This document shows, piece by piece, positions 53,422 to 62,900 of a DNA stretch of 64,000 nucleotides. The stretch's first letter is position 1. Every line of letters starts with the position of its first letter. Origin of the DNA: Alphaproteobacteria bacterium SO-S41 (GTDB lineage: Bacteria > Pseudomonadota > Alphaproteobacteria > Micropepsales > Micropepsaceae); assembly GCA_019670725.1 (NCBI GenBank), contig AP024629.1:682001-746000 (forward strand), in the 5' to 3' direction. The notes beneath the pieces are model-generated. The model was not told the DNA's origin. It saw only the letters and a list, made by a program, of their open reading frames with translations, and did not search any database. The position numbers and the translations under genes are program-made.

Positions 53422-53643
53422 TTAGGCGTTCAGGCGGCGCGTGTTCGCCTTGGGGGCGCCGGGACCGAGGTCGAACCACCAATGCATGAGGAGGCCGACG
53501 CTCCATGAGGCCAGCACCCACAACACCCAGGGCGGCGGGCCGACGAGATAGTTGACGACGGCAAGCCCGATGAGGGTGAGCACGAAGGTGATCGCGTGGA
53601 TCTGGAAACCGAGTTTCCGCGCGGCGGGACTGAGATTTTTCAT
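53422..53643 (-). CDS. Small 2TM-domain membrane protein
   Basis: A 73-residue protein with two hydrophobic helices (FQIHAITFVLTLIGLAVVNYLV and WVLWVLASWSVGLLMHWWF), matching the 2TM-domain family, which often occurs near histidine kinases. It starts at ATG 53643; the open frame to 54102 is a shadow. Function is unknown. It lies between the Tat-VOC gene and the DoxX-like gene on the same strand. Confidence 0.75.
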   Translation of the reverse strand: MKNLSPAARKLGFQIHAITFVLTLIGLAVVNYLVGPPPWVLWVLASWSVGLLMHWWFDLGPGAPKANTRRLNA

Positions 53644-53726
53644 GGTGGTCTCCAGGCGATTGTCGTCGTGACGAGACAGTCGCGCCGCACCAGACTTTCG
53701 CCTATGTCGAACGGGCGAGCGGCGGC

Positions 53727-54092
53727 TCACCCTGACGTGTCGTTCGCACCGGGAAGATTCACCCGCCGCCGTCCGAAAAAATGCGCATCGACCGAGAAGG
53801 CGCCCGCGCCGGTCAAGGCGAGGGCGACGGCGCTGACGATGTGGACGAGCACCGGACCGAGCGATCCCGTGTCGCGCGCCAGCGCATGCAGCACGATCGG
53901 AATGCTTCCCAACGCGGCGGCGCGGCTCCACATGCCGATGGAGAGCGCCGCCGCGGCGGCAAGCCCTGGAATCTGCCACCAGGCGGAAAATGCGAAGGCG
54001 GACTGGCTGAGCAGGAGAACCGAGCCGGCCACCGAGAGCCGGAAGAGCAAGAGGCCGGCGCCTGCTACGCCGGCGGGGAACATGGGGGACAT
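53727..54092 (-). CDS. DoxX-like small membrane protein
   Basis: A 121-residue membrane protein with about four hydrophobic segments (GAGLLLFRLSVAGSVLLL, WQIPGLAAAAALSIGMW, IPIVLHALAR, LVHIVSAVALALTGAGAFS) and a GAFSVDAHFFGRRRV terminus, which resembles the end of DoxX-type proteins. Its function is unknown. It diverges from the propeller histidine kinase gene, with 137 bp between the starts. Confidence 0.65.
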   Translation of the reverse strand: MSPMFPAGVAGAGLLLFRLSVAGSVLLLSQSAFAFSAWWQIPGLAAAAALSIGMWSRAAALGSIPIVLHALARDTGSLGPVLVHIVSAVALALTGAGAFSVDAHFFGRRRVNLPGANDTSG

Positions 54093-54229
54093 GCGGGCTC
54101 ATGAGCGCGTCCGCCTCTGGCCGTAAACCCCGGATGTGCTAGCGTCGCGTGACCCAGATGGGGGTGCGCGATCTCGGCAGGGCGCGCACAGCCATGTGGC
54201 AATCTGACGATCGCGGGAGGGCGGCGGCG

Positions 54230-57200
54230 GTGAGGGGGCGCTGCTTTTCGATAGGCTTGGCCGTGCTGGTGGCGCTTTGCGGCGTGTCGCCGGCGCTCGC
54301 GCTCGATCCGACGCGCGCGATCGCGCAGATGTATCACCGCGCCTATACCCAGGAAGACGGCGTGCCCTCCGGCGTCACGACCATCGCCCAGACGCCCGAC
54401 GGCTATCTATGGGTCGGCTCCGCGAGCGGCCTCTACCGCTTTGACGGCGTGCGATTTGAAGCGGTCGCCGCCGATCAGTTGATCGGCCCATCCGTCATCG
54501 GCCTTTATGCGACATCGTCGGGCGATCTCTGGATCGGGTACGATATGGGCGGCGGGATTTCCCGCCTGCGCGACGGCAAGATCGAGCATTTCAGATCGGA
54601 GGCTGGCGGGCCCGCCGCCTCCGTCAACAACATCAGGGTGTCGGATGACGGCGCCGAGGTGTGGACCCACGGCGCTTACACCGTCTGGCGGCAGTATGAC
54701 GGGAAATGGACACGGGTGCTGATCGACTGGGAGATCTCGTCGATCGAGATGGCCCGCGGGGGGGTCGTGTGGGCGAAGAACAGCGATCAGCTGTTCTATT
54801 GCCGTCCCAAGGGTGGAGAATGTCACGTCGCGACCGGATACGCGGGCGGCGTGACGGGCTTCGCGCGGGACCGCGAGGGGCGGGTCTGGACCTCGGATAC
54901 CAACGCGTCCGGGCGGATGTATCGATTGCCCGATATCAGCGGCCTGCCGGATTCCGCGATTCCCGGTCCCGACTATGGCGCGAGCGTCCCGGACGTTCTC
55001 GGCAATCGTATTTTTCTCGACCGCGACGGCACGCTCTGGGGCTCGAACTATCTGAACGGTGTGTTCCGCATGCGCTCCTTGCTTGCGGACCAGGGTGAGC
55101 CGGCGAAGGTCGACACGTTCAACGCGGATGATGGCCTCACCAACAATCTCGTAAGCCGCTTCTTCGAAGACCGGGAAGGCAGCATCTGGATTTCGACAAA
55201 AGGCGGGCTCGATCAATTCCGGCCGGCGGGCGTGGTGCTCGAAAAATCGATCCCGTCCAATGTGGGCCAAGCCGCCTACTACGCTCAGGCGATCGGCGAT
55301 TCACTTTATATCCATGCCAACACCGGCGGCAACAGTTCCAGCCCAAGCGGCCCGCTTTTCAAGATGTCCGCTAATGGCGGCGTCGAGCATATCGTCGACA
55401 ATATGCCCTCGGTCTCGAGCATTGCCGGAACGGGCGACGGCGTCGTCTGGATGAATTCCGGATCGGGTCTGTCCTGGCTCGACGGCAGCAAGCTGACCGA
55501 GGTCCCGCCGCCCCCGGAAGCCGCGCTGGAATATCCGCCGGCGAGTGTGGTGGCCATTGTCGCACGGCCGGACAACACGTTGTGGGCATGGCTTTGGATC
55601 AATGGGGCCTGGGAAGTATCGGGCGGCGAGTGGCGGCGTCACCCGACAATGCCGACCGCCGAACAGCTCTATCGCGTCGAACTGATCAAGCCGGGCCGCG
55701 ACGGCGCGGTGTGGATGTCCCACTACGATCCCTACAAGCTGTTCCGGCACCAGGACGGTGGCTTCCAAAGCTTCTCCGATGCTGATGTCGGGATCGGGGC
55801 CATCAGCAACATCACGGTATACGATCGTCTGGAGTATCTCTCGGGCGAGACCGGCATCGCCATCTTTGACGGCCAGCGCTTCAGCAAGCTCGGTTCGGAT
55901 CGCGTGCCGGCCCTTGTATCAGTGCGGGATGCGAGGGCCACGGAGTCCGATCTGTGGGTTGTCTCAAGGGACGGCATTCTGAGATTCGACCGGGCAGAGG
56001 CCGAGCGGGCGATGCGCGATCCACAGGCCCCTGCGCCTGCTTATGAACTCTTCAATCAACTGGACGGCCTGCCGGCGGCGTTCGAACTCAGCAGCCAGTC
56101 CAACGCCGAGGATGTCGTGTTTCCTCGCCCGGATGGCCGTGTTGTTGTCCTGACGGGCGCCGGCGTCGTGTGGATCGATCCGCGCAACATCTTCCGCAAC
56201 ACCGCGCCGCCGCCCGTCGTCATCAAGTCGCTCGCCGCGGACGGTCAGGTCTACGACGCGCCGCAGGCGACGGACCTGCCGGCCGGCACCAGCGGCCTGG
56301 AGATCGACTACGCGGCGCTCTCGTTCATCGAGCCGAGCCGCGTGCAGTTCCGCTACCGGCTGGAGGGCGTCGATGCCGATTGGGTGGACCCCGGCGCGCG
56401 GCGGCAGGCGTTCTACACGCGGCTGGAGCCCGGAACCTATCGCTTCCAGGTCCGCGCCGCGAACGATGCCGGAATCTGGAACGACGCCGGTGCGACGCTT
56501 TCATTCACGATCGCGCCGACCTTCCTGCAGTCGATCTGGTTCAAGCTTCTCCTCGCGACCGGTCTTCTCGCGTTGGCGTCGGCGGCCTATGCGTGGCGCG
56601 TGCGCTGGGAGACGGCGCGGATCCGCCGGCAGTTCGAAATCCGCATCGCCGAGCGCGAGCGTATCGCGCGCGAACTGCACGATACGCTGCTGCAGGGCGT
56701 CCAAGGCCTCATGCTGCGCTTCCAGTCGGCGGCCAATCTGCTGCCGTCGTCCGGCGAGGCGCGCAGCGTTCTGGAGGAGGGCCTCGACCGCGCCGACGCC
56801 GTGCTGGCGGAAGGGCGCGCGCGGGTACGCGAACTGCGTACAGCGACCGGTCCCGGCGATCTGCCGCAGGCGCTGTCCGATGCTGCCGCCACCCTTATCG
56901 ACGGCGGAACGCCGCGCTTCCAGCTCACCATCGAAGGGGGCCAGCGCGCGCTTCATCCGGCCGTTGCGGAGGAAGTTCTGCGCATTGCCGAGGAAGCCTT
57001 CCGCAATTCGGTCAGGCATGCGCATGCCCCGTCGCTCGACGCGATCCTGACCTATGCGCGCAGCGGTCTCAGCCTGATCGTGCGCGACGACGGCGTCGGC
57101 ATGGATGACGAAACGATCGCCCGCGGCGAGCGTGCCGGCCATTTCGGGCTCGTCGGCATGCGCGAGCGCGCGAGCCGGATCGGCGGGCGGTTTGCGATCG

Positions 57201-57313
57201 AAAGCCGCCAAAGCGCCGGCACCGACGTCACGCTGTTTGTTCCGGCCGACAAAGCCTATCGCGACGCGGCGCCCCGCTTGCACGATCGCCTGTGGCGGCG
57301 GAAGACGTCATGA
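54230..57313 (+). CDS. Histidine kinase with periplasmic two-component-regulator propeller
   Basis: A 1027-residue sensor kinase. GTG 54230 follows GGGAGG by 9 nt and gives a clean signal peptide (CFSIGLAVLVALCGVSPALA); upstream GTG 54149 is less likely. The large periplasmic part has Reg_prop repeats (QTPDGYLWVGSASGLYRFDG, REGSIWISTKGGLDQF), then a Y_Y_Y domain (IDYAALSFIEPSRVQFRYRLEG). One membrane helix follows near residue 770 (WFKLLLATGLLALASAAYAW). The cytoplasmic end has HisKA_3 with phospho-acceptor His817 (RELHDTLLQ) and a HATPase domain (VRDDGVGMDD, GHFGLVGMRERA). It is coupled to the next gene by an ATGA overlap. The ligand is unknown, perhaps a carbohydrate or glycoside as in related sensors. 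Confidence 0.93.
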   Translation: MRGRCFSIGLAVLVALCGVSPALALDPTRAIAQMYHRAYTQEDGVPSGVTTIAQTPDGYLWVGSASGLYRFDGVRFEAVAADQLIGPSVIGLYATSSGDLWIGYDMGGGISRLRDGKIEHFRSEAGGPAASVNNIRVSDDGAEVWTHGAYTVWRQYDGKWTRVLIDWEISSIEMARGGVVWAKNSDQLFYCRPKGGECHVATGYAGGVTGFARDREGRVWTSDTNASGRMYRLPDISGLPDSAIPGPDYGASVPDVLGNRIFLDRDGTLWGSNYLNGVFRMRSLLADQGEPAKVDTFNADDGLTNNLVSRFFEDREGSIWISTKGGLDQFRPAGVVLEKSIPSNVGQAAYYAQAIGDSLYIHANTGGNSSSPSGPLFKMSANGGVEHIVDNMPSVSSIAGTGDGVVWMNSGSGLSWLDGSKLTEVPPPPEAALEYPPASVVAIVARPDNTLWAWLWINGAWEVSGGEWRRHPTMPTAEQLYRVELIKPGRDGAVWMSHYDPYKLFRHQDGGFQSFSDADVGIGAISNITVYDRLEYLSGETGIAIFDGQRFSKLGSDRVPALVSVRDARATESDLWVVSRDGILRFDRAEAERAMRDPQAPAPAYELFNQLDGLPAAFELSSQSNAEDVVFPRPDGRVVVLTGAGVVWIDPRNIFRNTAPPPVVIKSLAADGQVYDAPQATDLPAGTSGLEIDYAALSFIEPSRVQFRYRLEGVDADWVDPGARRQAFYTRLEPGTYRFQVRAANDAGIWNDAGATLSFTIAPTFLQSIWFKLLLATGLLALASAAYAWRVRWETARIRRQFEIRIAERERIARELHDTLLQGVQGLMLRFQSAANLLPSSGEARSVLEEGLDRADAVLAEGRARVRELRTATGPGDLPQALSDAAATLIDGGTPRFQLTIEGGQRALHPAVAEEVLRIAEEAFRNSVRHAHAPSLDAILTYARSGLSLIVRDDGVGMDDETIARGERAGHFGLVGMRERASRIGGRFAIESRQSAGTDVTLFVPADKAYRDAAPRLHDRLWRRKTS

Positions 57314-57939
57314 CCGACAGCCGCCCCATCCGCGTTCTGGTGGTCGACGATCATGCGGCGCTGCGCGAAGGGGTCGCGGCGATCCTCGCCCGCGAATCCG
57401 ATATCGCGGTGATCGCGGAAGCGACGAATGGTGACGAGGCGATCCTCGCTTTCCGGGCGCAGCGCCCGGATGTGATGCTCCTCGATCTCCAGATGCCAGT
57501 CCGCGGCGGCATCGAGGTGATTCACGAGATCCGCAAGGATCATCCCGCCGCGCGCATCATCGTGCTGACGACCTATGAAGGCGACGCGCAGGCAGTGCGG
57601 GCACTGAAGGCGGGCGCTGCCGGCTATCTTCTCAAGAGTTCGCTGCGCAAGGAACTGCTCGACGCGATCCGGGCCGTTCACGCCGGCCGGCGTTATGTTT
57701 TGGCGGAGGTCGCGCACGAAATCGCCATTCACGCCGCCGAGGAACCGCTCAGCGCCCGCGAGATCGCCATCCTGACCGCGGTCGCGGACGGCAAACCGAA
57801 CAAGGCGATCGCCCGCGATTTCGCGCTCTCCGAAGACACGGTGAAGGCGCATCTCCGCAGCATCTTCTCGAAGCTCGACGTGAACGACCGGACGAAGGCC
57901 GTCACCATCGCCCTGCGCCGCGGCATCATCGCGCTCTAG
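57310..57939 (+). CDS. NarL/FixJ-family response regulator
   Basis: A 209-residue response regulator. The receiver domain has DDH at 13-15, phospho-acceptor Asp59 (VMLLDLQMP), Thr in VLTTYEG and Lys in YLLKSS. The C-terminal LuxR-type HTH is PLSAREIAILTAVADGKPNKAIARDF followed by SEDTVKAHLRSIFSKLDV. It overlaps the kinase stop by 4 bp and is the cognate partner. Probable targets are the downstream SMP-30-like and TIG-repeat genes or its own operon. An inverted repeat GGGTGA-N8-TCACCC follows at 57955-57974. Confidence 0.95.
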   Translation: MTDSRPIRVLVVDDHAALREGVAAILARESDIAVIAEATNGDEAILAFRAQRPDVMLLDLQMPVRGGIEVIHEIRKDHPAARIIVLTTYEGDAQAVRALKAGAAGYLLKSSLRKELLDAIRAVHAGRRYVLAEVAHEIAIHAAEEPLSAREIAILTAVADGKPNKAIARDFALSEDTVKAHLRSIFSKLDVNDRTKAVTIALRRGIIAL

Positions 57940-58035
57940 CTCGTTGACACTTTTGGGTGACCTGCCGCTCACCCGTTCGACATGGGCATCGCGTCGGCGC
58001 GCGACGACGATGGTCACGTGCCGCTGGAACACGTC

Positions 58036-59670
58036 ATGAGCTCACTCTTCCGAAAATTGGCAACGCTATCGGGGCTCACGCTGGCCGGCCTTGCAGGCTA
58101 TCTTTGCCTCTGGCCTGTACCCGCCGAGCCCGTGTCCTGGTCGGCGCCGACGGCGCCCGGTTATGTCGGGGTGTTCGCACCGAATACCCGCCTCGCCAAT
58201 CTCCACATGATCGACACCGGCGCCGAATTCGGGCCCGAGCACATGGCGATCGGACCGGACGGCAAGCTCTACGCCGCGATGTCGAGCGGGAATCTGCTGC
58301 GCATGGACCCTGACGGCGGCGGGCAAGAGATCTTCGCGAATACCGGCGGGCGGGTTCTCGGCTTCGCCTTCGACGCTGAGGGCCGCATGATCGTCGCGGA
58401 CGCGATGAAAGGCCTGCTCGTCATCACGCCCGAGGCGCAGGTCTCCGTGTTGGCCGATCACGTCAATACCGGCGACCCGATCCGCTACGCCGACGCCGTC
58501 ATCGTTGCGCCGGACGGGATCGTCTATTTTACGGACGCGTCGGCGCGCTTCGCCCCCAGGGATTGGGGCGGCTCCTATGAAGCCAGCCTGCTCGACATCA
58601 TGGAGCAGTCAGCGACCGGCCGCGTGCTCGCCTACGACCCCGCAACGGCGACGACACGTATCGTGGCCCACGGCCTCTCCTTCGCCAACGGCATCGCATT
58701 GTCGGCCGACGGACATACCCTGTTCGTGAACGAAACCGGCCGCTACCGGCTCTGGAAGATCGACGGGCGGGCGATGGACCTGGACGTCAAAAGCGGTTCG
58801 CCGCAGGCAAGGGTGCTGCTCGACAACCTGCCGGGCTATCCCGACAATCTGATGCGCGGCCGCGACGGCCGGATATGGGTCGGCCTGTTCAGGCCGCGCA
58901 ACCCTGCCGCAGACTCGCTGTCCGACAGCCCCTTCCTCAGAAAGGTGCTGTTGCGGCTGCCGCGGTTTCTCCTGCCGGTCGGGGACCCCTATGGACACGT
59001 CTTCGCCATCGACGAAGACGGCCATGTCACGGCCGATCTCCAGGACCCCACCGGGGCGTATCCCGAGACGACCGGCGCGACCGAAACGGCTGACCGCCTC
59101 TACATTCATAGCCTGCATGCGCCGGGGATCGGCTGGGTTGCGACACCCGCCGGTGAAGGGGCGAGCGCGCAGGCCAATGCGCGCGAAGAGATTTTCGTTC
59201 TACGCAGTATCAGAGAGCCTCACGGGGCAGGTGATAGCTGGTGCGCGCCTGCCAGAACCGGCTTCGAGCCTTTCCCCACCGATGCCGAGCGCTTCTTCTC
59301 GTTCTGGAGCCTCGCAGTGCGCCCCGAGGACGGGCGGGTCATCGAAACGCAGGACGAGCGCGTCGCCGATCTCCACGCCTGCTTCGGACCGACGGCCGAT
59401 CGGGCGCGGCAGAATTTCTACGCAGAAATCCAACTTGGAGAGATCTCCATCATCGGAACCGGCGAATGCCTCGCGCTGAGAACCGATTTTCCCGAAGCCG
59501 GTCTGTATCCGGTGCGCTGCCAGCTCGTCCTGACCGATATCTCGGCGCCCTTCATCGGCGGGCTGCTGACGACCAACACGATGACCAGCCAGGCGAGCTT
59601 CGGCGGCGAGACGACACCAGCCGGCTATATGCAGGCGTCGATCGCTACGATCCGCCTGTGGAGAAAGTGA
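58036..59670 (+). CDS. SMP-30/strictosidine-synthase-like propeller protein with extra C-terminal domain
   Basis: A 544-residue protein. ATG 58036 starts a short cationic lead and one hydrophobic helix (LATLSGLTLAGLAGYLCLW), so it is membrane-anchored or exported. Residues ~40-390 form a six-bladed propeller of the SMP-30/gluconolactonase/strictosidine-synthase-like group: AIGPDGKLYAAMSSGNLLRM, VAPDGIVYFTDASARF, LSFANGIALSADGHTLFVNE and YPDNLMRGRDGRIWVGLFRPR. Residues ~400-544 are a separate beta-rich domain with two Cys (SWCAPARTGF, LHACFGPTAD) that I do not recognise. Hydrolysis of a lactone or ester is possible. It lies downstream of the two-component pair. Confidence 0.82.
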   Translation: MSSLFRKLATLSGLTLAGLAGYLCLWPVPAEPVSWSAPTAPGYVGVFAPNTRLANLHMIDTGAEFGPEHMAIGPDGKLYAAMSSGNLLRMDPDGGGQEIFANTGGRVLGFAFDAEGRMIVADAMKGLLVITPEAQVSVLADHVNTGDPIRYADAVIVAPDGIVYFTDASARFAPRDWGGSYEASLLDIMEQSATGRVLAYDPATATTRIVAHGLSFANGIALSADGHTLFVNETGRYRLWKIDGRAMDLDVKSGSPQARVLLDNLPGYPDNLMRGRDGRIWVGLFRPRNPAADSLSDSPFLRKVLLRLPRFLLPVGDPYGHVFAIDEDGHVTADLQDPTGAYPETTGATETADRLYIHSLHAPGIGWVATPAGEGASAQANAREEIFVLRSIREPHGAGDSWCAPARTGFEPFPTDAERFFSFWSLAVRPEDGRVIETQDERVADLHACFGPTADRARQNFYAEIQLGEISIIGTGECLALRTDFPEAGLYPVRCQLVLTDISAPFIGGLLTTNTMTSQASFGGETTPAGYMQASIATIRLWRK

Positions 59671-59977
59671 CGGCTCTTCGCACGTAGCGCCTCGGCGCCG
59701 GCCATCTAAAGCGCAATGGAACGTTAGCAGACGATCTGCATCAGCTCGCGCTTCGTATCCACGATCCGGTGCATGGGATCCATGCACTGCGGATCGCGTC
59801 GAGCGCCGGACCTAGCGCGCACCATCGCGAGCCACACACGCCCGGTTGCATTTTAACCATGAGGATCAGATGGGCCGCGCGCCTATGTCGCATCTGCCGC
59901 GCCTCCGATACGAGTCCAGATACGCCGTCGCAGCGCGACGCTAAATTCCGCGCGGCGACTATCGGGGACGGGGCTTC
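59671..59977. other. Intergenic region (307 bp) before the TIG-repeat gene
   Basis: There is no convincing gene. It contains the near-perfect palindrome GTGCATGG-GAT-CCATGCAC (59769-59787), a candidate operator, and a weak ribosome site (CGGGGACGGGG) before the ATG at 59978. No clear -35/-10 pair is seen. Confidence 0.5.
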
Positions 59978-62900
59978 ATGATCGATTTCGCAGGCATGCT
60001 GAATGCCGCTTGCCGCCGCGCGGCTGCTGCCATCGTCACCCTGATCATGCTGTCGGCCTCGGCCTGGGCGGGCGTCAATTTCACCAGCGTTTCGCCGACC
60101 ACCTATAACGGTCCGGGTCAGGTTCTCACCTTTCACTTCACGGTGAGCGGCGAAAATATCGGCGTGACCGGCGTTTCTTTTCCGGCGCCGAATATCGCCT
60201 ATCCCATGAGTTCGATCAGCTGTTCGCCCGCTTTTCCGATCGGCGTCAACGGTTCGACGAACTGCACGGCGACCTACACCACGACGTCCGCCAACTTCGC
60301 CAACATCACGCAGACCGGCGGGTATGAGCTGACCACAACCAACGCGAACCGGGGCGGTAACATCACCGGGCTGGTCACCGCGACCTATGTGCTGCCGCCA
60401 GCGCCGACGGTCACCTCGATCTCCCCCAGCAGCGGGCCGCTCGCGGGCGGCACGGCGGTCACCATCAGGGGCACCAACTTCACCCCGGCAAACGGCGCGA
60501 CTATCGACATCGACTCGCTGGCCGATTTCACCGTCGTCAACTCGACCACGATTACCGGCACGACCCCGGCAGGCTTCGCCCCCGGCGCTGTGGATGTTGG
60601 GGTGAGTTCCCCGGGCGGCAGCGGCACGCTCACCGGCGGTTTCACCTATTCCAATGCGGCAGCTCCGCCGACCGTCACCGGCGTCAGCCCATCCTCCGGG
60701 CCGGCGGCCGGCGGAACCTTGATCACGATCACCGGCACGAACTTCACCGGCGCGACGGCCGTGACGGTGGGCGGGGCGTCCGCGACGGGCATCACCGTCG
60801 TCAACGCCACCACCATCACCGCGACGACCCCGGCGGGCACGGCGGGCGCGCGCAATGTCGTCGTCTCGACGCCCGGCGGCAACGGCACGGGCACCAATCT
60901 CTTTACCTATATCGCGGCGCCCACGGTCACCGGGGTCAGCCCGTCATCGGGTCCGGCGGCCGGCGGTACGGCGATTACGATCACCGGCACGAACTTCACC
61001 GGCGCTACGGCCGTCACCGTCGGCGGAACCTCGGCGACGGGCATCACCGTCATCAACGCCACCACCATCACTGCGACGACCCCGGCAGGGACGGCCGGCG
61101 CGCGCAATGTGGTCGTCACGACACCCGGCGGCAACGGCACGGGCACCAATCTCTTCACCTATATCGCGGCGCCGACCGTCACGGGGGTCAGCCCGTCATC
61201 GGGTCCGGCATCCGGCGGCACGGCGATCACGATCACCGGCACGAACTTCACCGGCGCGACGGCCGTTACCGTCGGCGGAACCTCGGCGACGGGCATCACG
61301 GTCGTCAACGCCACCACCATCACCGCGACGACCCCCGCAGGGACGGCCGGCGCGCGCAATGTGGTCGTCACGACGCCCGGCGGCACCGGCACGGGCACCA
61401 ATTTCTTCACCTATATCGCGGTGCCAACCGTCACGAGCCTCTCGCCGACCAGCGGCCCGGCTGCAGGCGGCACCGTGGTCACGCTGACCGGCACCAATTT
61501 CACCGGCCTCACCGCTGTCAGCTTCGGCGGTACTGCGGCGGCGAGCTTCACCTTCAATAGTTCAACCTCGATCACGGCGACGTCGCCGGCGGGGACCGGC
61601 ACGGTCAATGTCCGCGTCACCACGCCGGGCGGCACCAGCGCGACGGGCGGCGGCAACCAGTTCACCTATACCCCGGCGCCGACGGTCACGGGGGTCAGCC
61701 CATTATCGGGTCCGCTCGCCGGCGGCACGTCCGTCACGATCACCGGCACGAACTTCACCGGCGCGACAATCGTCACGATCGGCGGAACGTCCGCGACGGG
61801 AATCACCGTCGTCAATGCCACCACCATCACCGCGACGACGCCGGCGGGCACGGCGGGGGCGCGCAATGTCGCCGTCACGACGCCCGGCGGCACCGGCACA
61901 GGCGTTGGCCTCTTCACCTATGCCGCCGCCCCCACGGTGACGGCCATCTCGCCGAACAGCGGACCTGCGGCGGGCGGCACCGGGGTCACGATCACCGGCA
62001 CGAACTTTACGGGCGCGACCGCCGTCACGATCGGGGGCGCCCCCGCGACCGGCATCACCGTCGTGAACGCCACGACGATCACCGCCACCGCACCGGCAGG
62101 CACGGCAGGCGCGCGCAATGTCGTCGTGACGACACCCGGCGGCACGGGCACGGGCACGGGACTGTTCACCTATATCGCGGCGCCGACGGTCGCCAGCGTC
62201 AGCCCGAATTCGGGGCCCCTGGCGGGTGGCAATACGATCACCATCACCGGCGCGAATTTCACCGGCGCAACGGCGGTTTCGATCGGCCAAACGCCTGCGT
62301 CGAACATCAACGTCATCAATGCGACGACAATAACCGTGACCGTGCCGGCCTCCGTCTCGGCCGGGGCGCGTGACGTGTCGGTCACTACTCCCGGCGGCAG
62401 CGGCACGGGCGTCGGTCTCTACACCTACGTCTCCGCGCCTGTGGTGACGAGTGTCAGCCCAGCGTCGGGACCTGCGGCAGGCGGTACGGCGATCACGATC
62501 ACGGGCACGGACTTCACCGGCGCGACCATGGTCACCATCGATGGGGTCTCCGCGATGAACGTTGTCGTTGTGAATGCAACAACCATCACGGCGCAGACGC
62601 CGGCGGGCACCCCGGGCGCACGTGGCGTGAGCGTGATGGCGCCCGGCGGCACGAGCGGCAGCAGCACGCTCTTCACCTATATCGCGGCGCCGACCGTGAC
62701 GGCGGTCAATGTGGACAAGGGCCCGCTGGCGGGTGGCACGGCGATCACCATCACGGGCACGAACTTCACCGGCGCGACGGCCGTGACCGTCGGCGGCGCG
62801 GCCGCCACGGGCATCACGGTCGTCAACGCCACGACGATCACCGCGACGACCCCGGCCGGGACAGCCGGCGCGCGCGACATCGTCGTCACCACGCCCGGCG

